Assembly (NCBI GenBank): GCA_038380435.1
Contig: JAWZYU010000028.1
Span: 41,599,095 to 41,663,094, forward strand
Length of the DNA: 64,000 nt
Direction: 5' to 3'
Source of the DNA: Ryuthela nishihirai
Lineage: Eukaryota; Arthropoda; Arachnida; Araneae; Heptathelidae
The translations under genes were made by a program, and so were the position numbers. Positions 42,263-52,295 of this stretch are shown here, one piece after another. Below the pieces are notes generated by a model. The model was given only the letters and a program-made list of their open reading frames with translations, searched no databases and was not told the DNA's origin. How positions within the stretch are numbered: the first letter of the stretch is position 1; each line of letters opens with the position of its first letter.

Positions 42263-42345
42263 CTACGAATATTTTTAAAATTCACTTTTAGCGAAGTTTC
42301 ATTTAGCGCAACCTATCTACAAGTAATGGACAAAAAAATAGAAAC
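42263..42345 (+). repeat. About 83-bp dispersed repeat, copy 1
   Basis: ACGAATATTTTTAAAATTCA ... GCGAAGTTTCATTTAGCGCA ... GTAATGGACAAAAAAATAGA. The reverse complement lies at 54428-54513 inside a MITE. The GGACAAAAAAATAGAAAC end resembles Tc1-like terminal repeats. Confidence 0.8.
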
Positions 42346-42346
42346 A

Positions 42347-42726
42347 TTGGGTTGTTTTACCTCTGAGTGGCACTTTTTTGCACACCATGGGCTAAATGGC
42401 CAGGTCACATGGACCCCGAAGGCTCAGAAATGGTTGGGGGAGGGGACCCACTGAAACAGCTGTTGGGAGATAGATGGTAGCCTCCCGTCAAGGTTATCCA
42501 GCGTGTTCTTTAACGTGCACAAAATATGGCTGTCCCGCACATGGGTCCACGGATTAACGTCCCATCCGACGGACGGCGGCCTTTTCAAGCCCATCGATGT
42601 CCCCTACTGACTGTGGACAGGGAGGAGAATTTTGCGGAGATAAATCTCAACACTGACAGTTAGGACTCGAACCTGGGAACTACAGATTACAAGCCTGCAC
42701 GCTACCGACTGAACCACCCCCACCCC
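42347..42726 (-). mobile_element. SINE-A, full length
   Basis: TTGGGTTG tail to head complement ACCACCCCCACCCC. Inserted at the end of the 83-bp repeat. Small deletions in the head (CTGACAGTTAGGACTCG). Confidence 0.9.
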
Positions 42727-42727
42727 C

Positions 42728-42960
42728 TGTTGGGTTTAGAAAGGCCATCTTTCATCGGATGTTACCCTATCGCCTCACGTGCAGAAGGAGAGCCATATGC
42801 ACGTTAAAGGACACACTGATTGGCTTTGATGGGAGGCCATCATCTGTCTCCTGGCAGCGTCCAGTAGATCCCTATTGTCTCAGCCTTTGGTGTTTTTGTT
42901 ACCTAATCGTTTAGCCCAATGTGTGCACAAAAATATTCTGAAAAGTAAAACAGTCCAACT
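42728..42960 (+). mobile_element. Old SINE-A relic, 5'-truncated
   Basis: GGGTTTAGAAAGGCCATCTT to GTAAAACAGTCCAAC, strongly diverged. Confidence 0.75.
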
Positions 42961-43017
42961 TTTTCCATCTGAAAATCTTACTACGCTGATTAGCATGAGA
43001 AATATAAAAGGATCAAT

Positions 43018-43229
43018 ATAAATATAAAATAATAAATACCCCCTCAAGCAGCTGCTTGCCACAGAGGTCTGACAGGAGCCTGTCAGTTTATATGCCACAG
43101 TAGAAGATCTGAGAGGATGGCAGGACCTCAGCAGAAAAACGACACACACATCCATGCCTTACCCGGGGCTCGAATCCAGGTCCCGTACATCAGTAGCCAA
43201 GCGCGCTAACCACTCGGCCATGGGACGGC
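43018..43229 (-). mobile_element. SINE-B, full length
   Basis: AATAATAAATACCCCCTCAA to the head end CGGCCATGGGACGG; B box complement GGGGCTCGAATCCAGG. Confidence 0.92.
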
Positions 43230-43451
43230 ATCCCTCTAATTTATTTTATTATTTTATCTTTGTTATTGTATATATCTATGTTAAGTGTATTTTCTGAAAT
43301 ATCCGAAACGGGAATATGGCTCATTAGTTGTCTTTCTAGGCTAAGCTGGGCTGTTCCCCACATGCTCGGGAACCGAGCGTCGGCAAATGGTTTTTTTTAT
43401 TGCTCTGCCGTCACTAGCCAGAGGCGCTGGTGCAGGTCACGGAGAGGAGCG

Positions 43452-43834
43452 TTGTGGGTTGTTTTACCTCTGAGCAGCACTTTTTTGCACACCATGGGCT
43501 AAATGGCCAGGTCACATGCACCCGAAGGCTCAGAGAAGGTTGGGGGAGGGGACCCACTGGAACAGCTGTTGGGAGACAGATGGTAGCCTCCCGTCAAGGC
43601 CATCCAGCGTGTTCTTTAACGGGCACAGGGTATGGCTCTCCCAACACGGGGCCACGGCTTAACGTCCTATCCGACGGACGGCGGCCTTTCCAAGCCCATC
43701 GGTGTCCCCTACTGACCGTGGGCAGGGCGGGGAATTTTTGTGGAGGTAAATCTCAACGCTGACCCAGCTGGGACTCGAACCTGGGAACTACAGATTACGA
43801 GCCTGGCGCGCTACTGACTGAGCCACTCCCGCCC
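43452..43834 (-). mobile_element. SINE-A, full length, 14-bp TSD
   Basis: CACGGAGAGGAGCG (43438-43451) and CACGGAGAGGAACG (43835-43848), one mismatch. Confidence 0.93.
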
Positions 43835-43949
43835 CACGGAGAGGAACGAAGAGGAAATGAACGAGCAGACTGAAGGTTGCTGACAAAGAGAGCGGTCGTT
43901 TGTTTAGCACGTGAAAGGGTTGTAGCTTTTCTTGGGAACCGTAAAGGAG

Positions 43950-44598
43950 CAGAGTTCGGTTCTGTGTGGAGCAGGATACAGTTCTGTGTGAATCAGGAGT
44001 TCGGTTCTGTGTAAACCAGTGTTCGATTCTGTGTGATTCAGGATACAGTTCTGTGTTAACCAGGATACGGTTCTGTGTGAACCAGTCTTCGGTTCTGTGT
44101 AAACCAGGATACAGTTCTGTGTGAATCAGGGGTTCGGTTCTGTGTAAACCAGTGTTCGGTTCTGTGTAAACCAGTGTTCGATTCTGTGTGATTCAGGATA
44201 CAGTTCTGTGTTAACCAGGATACGGTTCTGTGTGAACCAGTCTTCGGTTCTGTGTAAACCAGGATACAGTTCTGTGTGAATCAGGGGTTCTGTTCTGTGT
44301 AAACCAGTGTTCGGTTCTGTGTAAACCAGTGTTCGGTTCTGTGTAAACCAGTGTTCGGTTCTGTGTAAACCAGTGTTCGATTCTGTGTGATTCAGGATAC
44401 AGTTCTGTGTTAACCAGGATACGGTTCTGTGTGAACCAGTCTTCGGTTCTGTGTAAACCAGGATACAGTTCTGTGTGAATCAGGGGTTCGGTTCTGTGTA
44501 AACCAGTGTTCGGTTCTGTGTGATTCAGGATACGGTTCTGTGTGAACCAGGGTTCGGTTCTGTGTGAACCAGATGTTCAGTTCTGTGTAAACCAGATG
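43950..44598. repeat. 22-bp minisatellite, about 30 units
   Basis: Units of CGGTTCTGTGTAAACCAGTG TT and variants (GATACAGTTCTGTGTGAATC). Unit types occur in a recurrent order; the run TTAACCAGGATACGG, GAACCAGTCTTCGG, AAACCAGGATACAG, GAATCAGGGGTT appears three times (about 44050, 44208, 44408), showing block duplication with a variable number of inner units. Confidence 0.93.
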
Positions 44599-45271
44599 GT
44601 GTAGGCAGAGATTAAAAATATCCTCTCACGAGATTTGAGGTCGGTAAAGAGTTTTCTATAAAGTACAGATTTCCACCTCATCACGTGAATGTTGCTATAG
44701 TAAAGTAGCATTCAGGTTAAATTTTGCACTGTTTGGACAAAATCCAAAAGACCATCTATAAAGCCATTAACTTCTATGAGAATTTGAGCTCATCTAAGGC
44801 CCACAGAATCGAGCACATTCCCATATATATATACATATATGCATGAATGGAAATAAACAATGTCCTCCTCTATCAAATGTGCTTTCGTCTATTTCATCTT
44901 TCTACACCACATTTAGCACAGCACGTCTGAAACACACCTAAGCAGAATATTTTTGTGCACACACTAAAGTATAAAAACTCGCGAATTTGTGGTTTCACTT
45001 AAGATAACGGGTGAATAGTAATTAAGTGGACTAATTAATCGTCCTCTACGAAGAGAATCGGAAGAGTTTACTTCTCTCCTACCCCAACGTCCACGCTACA
45101 AGGACGATTTTTGAAGGGGTGTTAGGAGTAAAAATATGTAAAGCAAGACCGAGAAATCCACACATTAAAGCAATTAATAACAGATGAGAATTTTTTAGCA
45201 AACAATCTGTGGATCAATATTGTCAAAAAGTGGAAGAGGACAAATCATTACTTTATTTGGTCAAAATATCT
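44599..45271. other. Spacer, nothing recognised
   Basis: AT-rich with a TATATATA run at about 44825; no gene or repeat family seen. Confidence 0.4.
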
Positions 45272-45284
45272 GTTTCGTAAAGAG

Positions 45285-46056
45285 TTGGGTTGTTTTACCT
45301 CTGAGCGGCACATTTTTGCATACCATTTGCTAAATAGCCGGGTCACGAGGACCCCGAACGCTCAGAGAAGGTTTGGGGTGGAGACCCACTGGAACAGCTG
45401 ATGGGAGACAGACGGTAGCCTCCCGTCAAGGCCATCCAGTGTGTTCTTTAACGTGCACTGAGTATGGCTCTCTCGCACACGGGGCCAAGGCTTAACGTCC
45501 CATCCGACGGACGACGGCCTTTCCAAGCCCATCGGTGTCCCCTACTGACCGTGGGTAGGGCGGGGAATTTTTCGGAGATAAATCTCAACGATGACCCAGC
45601 CGGGACTAGAACCTGGGATCTAGAGATTACGAGCCTGGCGCGCTACCGACTGAACCACCCCCGCCCCTGTCTTCAGAGACGTCAGCAGTACTTTGTTCAT
45701 GGAGGGGGGGGGGACGAAAAGAAAAAAAAAGAATAATTTTTTTAACGTTTGATGTAAAAGGCATCCACGATTTTGTGAGTTGGATTAACTCTGAGCAGCA
45801 CTTTTTTGCGCAGAATGAGCTAAATCGCCAGGTCACAAGGACTCTGAAGAGGTTGGGGGTAGGGAACCGATGAACAGCTGTTGGGAGACATGGTAGCCTT
45901 TGGTCAAGGTCATCCAGTGTGTTCTTTAACGTGCACTGGGTATGGCTCTCTCGCACACGGGACCACGGCTTAATGTCCCATCCGACGGACGACGGCTTTT
46001 CCAAGCCCATCGGTGTCCCCTACTGACCGTGGGCAGGACGGGGAATTTTGCGGAGA
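45285..46056 (-). mobile_element. Two SINE-A copies and 110-bp spacer inside one TSD
   Basis: A full-length minus copy (45285-45667), non-SINE spacer (45668-45778, containing a G run and A run), then a 5'-truncated minus copy (45779-46056, ending TTTTGCGGAGA). GTTTCGTAAAGAG occurs at 45272-45284 and 46057-46069, so the three-part unit appears to have inserted as one. Neither copy has its own TSD at the spacer boundaries. Confidence 0.85.
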
Positions 46057-46069
46057 GTTTCGTAAAGAG

Positions 46070-46868
46070 CAAGAGCCGCCACGTATCGTACCGGATTCAA
46101 TCCGGTGATGGAGAGCTTCCTTAAGTCAACGGAAGATCAGTAAAGATGAAGAGAGTCAGAAGTGGGTGCAGGATCCATCGATTTGAGCCAACGGAGCTCG
46201 TCTCTGACTAGAAAAAAAGTAATATGTTGAACATGCAGTAGTCTTCTCTGAGAACGAAAATAATACAACACATATTGAATTCTCGAAAGGATGTTGAACG
46301 ATATCCGCTGGGGAAATAAGGCGGAGGAGGAGGAGCAGAAAATTCCTCGCTTCGGATAACAGAGGAAAGTGTCAGAAAGGCAATCTTCGCCAGCAGGGAA
46401 TAAGGAATGGATGAATTGCGATCTTGTAAGCAACGCGTAAAGCCGACTGAAATGAAATTTCCTCTATTCCACGGGCTCAGCGGAAGGAACTGATAAAAGG
46501 AGCTAGGTTTGGGCGAAAATGGCATTAAAATGAACTGCTTTCAAGGTGGCAAATGGGTATTGGCAGAGGTACTGGAGCGGAAGGAGCTCTTTTAAACTAG
46601 GATAAATATAAAAAAAAAATCCATTTCGTCGACAACCAATGAGAAATATGAAAAAGAAAAAAAATCAATGCACCTAACAGACACAAGACTGAATTGAACA
46701 GTTTCGTTTGATTATGAATTCTGGCTTTTTATTACCGAATAGTCATTAAACTTAATAAAATCTCTTCAGCATTTTATTATTATTTTAGGAATTAATCTCT
46801 CATAATAATGAATCGCTTTTATAGTTTATAGTGATGTTATTAAGCTTTTTTTTTACCTTAGCCGTCTG
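46070..46868. other. Spacer, nothing recognised
   Basis: GC-moderate at 46070-46600 with overlapping minus-strand frames (46137-46433, 46208-46525) that show no recognisable domain; AT-rich after that. Confidence 0.4.
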
Positions 46869-47251
46869 AGGTGGGGGTGGCTCAGTCGGTAGCGCGCCAG
46901 GCTCGTAATCGGTAGTTCCCAGGTTTGAGTCCCAACTGGGTCAGCGTTGAGATTTATCTCCGCAAAATTTCCCGCCCTGCCCACGGTCAGTAGGGGACAC
47001 CGATGGGCTTGGAAAAGCCGCCGTCCGTCGGATGGGACGTTAAGCCGGTGCCCCGTGTGCGGGAGAGCAATAACCCTGTGCACGTTAAAGAACACGCTGG
47101 ATGGCCTTGACGGGAGGCTACCATCTGTCTTCCAACAGCTATTCTAGTGGGTCCCCTCCCCCAACCTTCTCTGAGCCTTCGGGGCTCATGTGACCTGTCC
47201 GTTTAGCCCATTGTGTGCAAAAAAGTGCCGCTCAGAGGTAAAACAACAACA
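46869..47251 (+). mobile_element. SINE-A, full length
   Basis: Head GAGGTGGGGGTGGCTCAG, B box GGTTTGAGTCC (one change), tail AAAACAACAACAACC. Followed by a G run. Confidence 0.9.
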
Positions 47252-47660
47252 ACCTTACCCGCCAACGTGGGGGGGGGGGGGACAAGAGCGATTGTCGCCA
47301 TATTTGAAAAAGAATTATTGAAACAATTATTTAATGCTAAATAATATCAGGTTTACTAAAAAGTAATATTTTTTCCATTAAAAAAATGTAAATCTTGGTT
47401 GTTACCTTTTACGTTTCTTTTTTGCTGTCGGTAGTATTTACTTTTATTTATTATTAAGAAAAATCTTTTTTACGTGCATTTTGAATAATGATTTTTTTTT
47501 TTTAAGTTTTCTTTTTTAAGGCATTCTTAGTTGCATTATGGTATGATTTATGGCTGATTTCTTATTTGCAAGTACACTCGTTAATGAACAACTGACATAT
47601 ATTTCTATCTTGGAAATATTCGTTTCAGTGATAATTATATTCATGGCTGTCTTAGAATAA
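47252..47660. other. AT-rich spacer with an 11-12 G run
   Basis: Nothing recognised. Confidence 0.4.
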
Positions 47661-48190
47661 AATGCGTATTATAATTTACAAACTTAAGACCAGGATTCAC
47701 TAACTTGTGAGTAACTTTATTAAGATTTCGACCTCTGAATGGGATCGTCTTCCGAGGGGGTTGCAGCTTTCTTGGAACTTTCTTTTGTTCCAAGAATTTA
47801 TCTCCGAGAAATTCCCCGCCCTGCCCACGGTCAGTAGGGAACACCGATGGGCTTGGAAAGGCCTCCGTCCGTCGGATGGGACGTTAAGCCGTGGCCCAGT
47901 GTGCGGGAGAGCCATACCCTGTGGACGTTAAAGAACACGCTGGATGGCCTTGACGGGAGGCTACCATCTGTCTCCCAACAGCTGTTCCAGTGGGTCCCCT
48001 CCCCCAACCTTCTCTGAGCCTTCGGGGTCCATGTGACCTGGCCATTTAGCCCACGGTGTGCAAAAAAATGCCGCTCAGAGGTAAAACAACCCAACCTCCT
48101 CGGAAGACGACCCAGACAGGTGTCGAAATATTAGAAAAGTTACTCACAAGTAAGTGAATCCTGGTCTTAAGTTTTTAAATTATAATCCCC
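47661..48190. repeat. About 100-bp inverted repeat enclosing a SINE-A
   Basis: The left arm, 47661-47761 (AATTTACAAACTTAAGACCA ... GATCGTCTTCCGAGG), has its reverse complement at 48092-48190 (CCTCGGAAGACGACC ... TGGTCTTAAGTTTTTAAATT) with moderate divergence. Between them lie a small hairpin (CTTGGAAC ... GTTCCAAG) and a 5'-truncated SINE-A. It looks like a foldback element, but no TSD is seen. Confidence 0.75.
47795..48092 (+). mobile_element. SINE-A, 5'-truncated
   Basis: From AATTTATCTCCGAGAAATTC to ACAACCCAACC; no head. Its tail abuts the right arm of the inverted repeat. Confidence 0.9.
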
Positions 48191-48282
48191 TATATTCGGT
48201 TCTTTTCTTTGGCCCCACAACCCCTTGTAAACACTTCTGCCGGCGTCCATGCCTATCTGTATAATAAGCCGTAGACAAAACT

Positions 48283-48488
48283 CGAACGTGGCTCGAACCT
48301 GGGAACTACAGATTAGGAGCCTGGCGCCTACCGATTGAGCAACCTTCGCCCCAATATTCTCAGGGTATGGTTCTCCTACACATGGGGGTACGGCTTAACA
48401 ACCCATCCGACGGACTGCGGCCTTTCCAGGCCCATCGATGTCCCCTGTTGACCGAGGGCAGGGTGGGCAGTTATGCGGAGATAACTAC
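48283..48488 (-). mobile_element. Old SINE-A fragments
   Basis: A head fragment (GGCTCGAACCTGGGAACTAC, to CAACCTTCGCCCC) followed by a body fragment (CTCAGGGTATGGTTCTCC to TATGCGGAGATAAC), both minus strand but out of normal order. Confidence 0.7.
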
Positions 48489-48764
48489 TAGAACTGTGTT
48501 TAATACTGCGAAGAAATGGAAGAATTAAAAAAAAAAGACAGAGAGAAAGAATTCTGGCTAATGTCTCATCATTTATCACGGAAAACAGGAACAGGAGAGA
48601 GAAAGAAACGTAATAGCTTGTAAAAGGATTTTTCCATGACAGGAGGAGGGGAGACGGGACGCAGCTAATGCTCGTGAAAACGGGAAGACTGTAAGTCACT
48701 TCCTGACACCTGCTGGGATGATGTATCCCTCCGCCATTGACTACCAAATGAGGTTTACAGCTTC

Positions 48765-48905
48765 AGAGGCGGAAGTGTACAGCTCCACTTTAAGACTAAT
48801 GGCTAGCGACTTGCGGTGAGGAGCCAGGACAACATTACTTTCACAAATATACATGTCATTGATTTTCCATGAGGATTACCAAGAATTTACTACTTTCTAG
48901 ATCAC
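48765..48905 (+). repeat. About 140-bp dispersed repeat, copy 1
   Basis: GTGTACAGCTCCACTTTAAG ... GGCTAGCGACTTGCGGTGAG ... ATTACCAAGAATTTACTACT aligns with 51005-51150. Confidence 0.75.
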
Positions 48906-49195
48906 GCGCTTCTTTTACGTAATCACTAACTGCAACGCTTTTCAATAGGTTTGAAGGACATTGCAAAAGACCACATTGTGGGATCTTTAAGGATATTGCG
49001 AAAGATTACGTTGTGGGATTTTGAAGGACATGACTTTTTTTTTTCGTTCACACATTTTTCTTTTCCAGATTTTTCATAATTTTGTTAGTACAGAATTTGA
49101 CTGAGAGGATTTAGCGGAAGTAGAAGGAATCACGTTCGGTGAATGCCATGGATATGCATTATATATTTTTATAGCTATGAAAAATTATTGCTTCA

Positions 49196-49675
49196 AAAGA
49201 ACAGGTAATATAGTGTAATAGTGTGCAGTTATTAAATAGCAAAGAAGAATTGTGTGTAAAAATAGTTGATAAAACGAGCTGAGGATTTTTTTTTACCTCT
49301 GAGCGGCACTTTTTTTGCACACAATGGGCTAAATGGCCAGATCACAAGGACCCCGAAGGCTCAGAGAAGGTTGGGAGAGGGGATCCCACTGGAACAGCTG
49401 TTAGAAAACAGGTGGTAACCTCCGGTGAAGGCCATCCAGCGTGTTCTTTAACGTGCACAGGGTATGATTATCTCGCAAAAAGGGCCACGGTTTAACGTCC
49501 CATCCGACGGACGGTGGCCTATCCAAACCCGTCCGTGTCCCGTAATGACAATGGGCAGGGCTGGGAGTTTGCGGAGATAAAAAGAACAGGTAATATAGTG
49601 TACTAGTCTGCAGTTATTAAAAAGCAAAGAAGAACTGTGTGTAAAGATAGTTGATAGAAGGAACTGAGGTGTTTT
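49196..49675. repeat. About 95-bp direct repeats bracketing a SINE-A
   Basis: AAAAGAACAGGTAATATAGT ... AGTTGATA ... CTGAGG occurs at 49196-49288 and 49579-49672 with roughly 8 differences. A head-less SINE-A fills the interval. Confidence 0.9.
49289..49578 (-). mobile_element. SINE-A, 5'-truncated
   Basis: TTTTACCTCTGAGCGGCACT to GGGAGTTTGCGGAGATA; lacks the head and the GGGTTG tail units. Its flanks are the 95-bp direct repeats. Confidence 0.88.
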
Positions 49676-50412
49676 AACACTGAGCAGCATTTTTTTTGCT
49701 CACAATGGGCAAATGGCCAGGTCACAAGGACACTGAGAAGGTTAGGTGAAGGAGACCCACTGGACAACTATTAGGAGACAGATGGTAGCTTTCCGTCAAG
49801 GCCATCCATTCGACATACATCCTGCATGTTCTTTAACGTGGACAGGTATGGCTCTCCCATACACGGGACCACGACTTAACGCATCATCCGACGGATGGCG
49901 CCCTTTTCAAACCCATCGTTGTGTCCTACTGACTGAGAACAGGGAATTTTTGCTGAGATAAATCCCACTGCTAGCTCAGTGGGACTCGAATCTGGGAACT
50001 GCATATTAGTACATGTGGCGGGATGGCTCAGTCGGTAAGACGCCAGACTGGTAATCTGCATTTCCCAGGTTCGAGTCCTGCGTTGAGATTTATTTCCATA
50101 AAACTCCCCGTCCTGCCCTCTGTCAGAAGGCGACATCGATGGGCTTGGAACGGCTGCCGTTCTTCGGATGGGATGTAAAGCCACGGCCCCGTATGAGCTA
50201 GGGTCATACCCTGTGGATGTTAAAGAACACACTGGATGGCCCTGACGAGAAGCTACCATCTGTCTCCTAATAGCTGTCCAGTGGGTCCCCTTATCCCAAT
50301 CTTCTCTGAGCCCTCGGGGTCCTTGAGACCTGGCCATCAGATGTAAAACGACCCAACCAAACCAACTGCAGATTACTAGCCTGACACGCTATCTTGTAAG
50401 CCACCTTTGCTC
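49673..50412 (-). mobile_element. Old SINE-A split by an opposite SINE-A
   Basis: 49673-50014 (GTGTTTTAACACTGAGCAGC to CTGGGAACTGCATATTAGT) resumes at 50368-50412 (ACTGCAGATTACTAGCCTGA to CCACCTTTGCTCC). An internal duplication (CATCCATTCGACATACATCC) is present. Confidence 0.8.
50015..50366 (+). mobile_element. Older SINE-A, near full length
   Basis: Head GTGGCGGGATGGCTCAGTCG, B box GGTTCGAGTCC, 3' end shortened (GGCCATCAGATGTAAAACGA), tail ACCCAACCAAACC. Flanked by AACTGCATATTA / AACTGCAGATTA as an imperfect TSD. Confidence 0.85.
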
Positions 50413-50637
50413 CTATATAAGGAACAATTTATAGAAAATTTATCCTGAGTATTGTGAACAGCGAAAACGATTGACTGGTATACAAATACAGGCGCATACC
50501 CTATATTCATTTTCTCTTGTAGAGAATGATGAACCTAAAATCTTTTCAACAGCCTTGAAAAAAATCTTGGTACACGACATACACTAGCATGGCCAAGACA
50601 TTCGGGTTGACTTGAGATTTATACCTTCAGGGGCGAA

Positions 50638-51008
50638 GTTGGGTCGGGTTGTTTTACCTCTGAACGGCACTTTTTTGCACACCATGGGCTAAATGGCCAG
50701 GTCACATGGACCCCGAAGGCTCAGAGAAGGTTGGGGGAGGGGACCCACTGGAACAGCTGTTGGGAGACAGATGGTAGCCTCCCGTCAAGGCCATCCAACG
50801 TGTTCTTTAACTTGCACAGGGTATGGCTCTCCCGCACACGGTGCCACGGCTTAACGTCCCATCCGACGGACGGCGGCCTTTCCAAGCCTATCGGTGTCCC
50901 CTACTGACCGTGGGCAGGGCGGGGAATTTTGCGGAGATAAATCTCAACGCTGACCCAGCTGGGACTCGAACCTGGGAACTGCAGATTATGAGCCTGGCGC
51001 GCTACCGA
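50638..51008 (-). mobile_element. SINE-A, lacks the outermost head
   Basis: TTGGGTCGGGTTG tail to GCGCGCTACCGA; the last A-box-side bases are missing. AGGGGCGAA / AGGGGCAA flank it. Inserted at the edge of the 140-bp repeat. Confidence 0.88.
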
Positions 51009-51150
51009 GGGGCAACGTGTACAGCTCAAGGTTCATACTAATAGCTAGCCAGCTGAAGTGAGGTGCCAGAACAACCTGAATCTCACAAATATAAACGTCA
51101 TCGATTTTTTCTTGAAAATTACCAAGATTTATTATTTTCTGAATCATGAG
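51005..51150 (+). repeat. About 140-bp dispersed repeat, copy 2
   Basis: Partner of 48765-48905: GTGTACAGCTCAAGGTTCAT ... TAGCTAGCCAGCTGAAGTGA ... AATTACCAAGATTTATTATT. Confidence 0.75.
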
Positions 51151-51649
51151 TCATCAGGGTTTGTTTATTTTTTTTAAAATATAATCATCCGCAGCAGCTT
51201 TCTGTTGTCTTTTTTTGTCTGAAGAAACACGTTCGCTTTATTTTAACAACAAAAGATGGTTTGCCTTCTTCAAGCCAACTTTTTTTTTCGTTGCTGACTG
51301 TTCAGAAAATCAAAATTTCACAAATTGACTGATAATCCCATCGCCTTCTTGATTAGCGTCTCATTTCATGTTTATTCTTTCGTGTTTGCAGATTAAAAAT
51401 AAGGATTGGGCCATGCCCATTTTCTATATCTAAGATAAGCTGCAATTGCTTTAGGCTTGAACTGTTCCTGTATTAGCAGTAGCATTTTTATTTCATATAA
51501 AGTTTAACAGCAAGGCCGGATCTAGTAGGGAAGGGGGGAGGACACGCCTCCCCCTTTGAGAATGCCAATAAGGATATTAGAGAATAAAAATTATGAAACT
51601 TATGCAGAGGCATTTTTTCAAGAAATTTTTTAAAGACACATTTTTGGTA
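51151..51649. other. AT-rich spacer
   Basis: Contains AAGGCCGGATCTAG at about 51513 (compare 8140). Nothing else recognised. Confidence 0.4.
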
Positions 51650-52283
51650 CAGTCGCTCATATAAGTATCCGAACACTATGGTTGATTACAGAATTCAGAA
51701 AAAATATCTGGAAACGATTTTTTTAGAAATTAGTGATCTGGCAAGCTTCGTGTCACGTGATTACAGAATTCAGGAAAAATATCTGGAGCGTGTAGAGCAA
51801 CTGTACACGCTGCAGTTACCGTTCACAGCAAACTGGAGCGTGTGCAGTTACTGCACGCGCTCCAGTTTGCTGTGAACGGTAATTGCACATGCTCAATATT
51901 TCCGTGAGTGAGCACACACGATCTAGGTCTTTGTGAGCTCACACGATCCAGGTCTTTGTGAGCTCACATGATCAAATGTGCTGGGAACATTAACCGCAAC
52001 CGCTCCAGTTTGCTGTGAACGGTAACTGCACACGCTCCATATTCATTGCATTATATTTTCATACGCATTATATATATTAAAAAATATCCGAACACTATGG
52101 TTGATTACAGAATTCAGAAAGAGTATCTGGCAACGTTTTTTTAGAAATCAGTGATCTGGCAACCTTCGTGTCACGTGACACGAAGGTTGCCAGATCACTA
52201 ATTTCTAAAAAAAAAACGTTGCCAGATATTTTTTCTGAATTCTGTAATCAACCATAGTGTTCGGATACTTTTTTGAGCGACTG
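51650..52283. mobile_element. Composite foldback MITE, 634 bp
   Basis: CAGTCGCTCATATAAGTATC ... TTTTTTGAGCGACTG with TA at each side. Inner order as at 31469-32007: hairpins of GGAGCGTGTGCAGTTACTGC, CACACGATC repeats, CATTATAT spacer, then the CACGTGACACG-centred palindrome (52093-52283). Confidence 0.92.
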
Positions 52284-52295
52284 TACACTCTTCTG

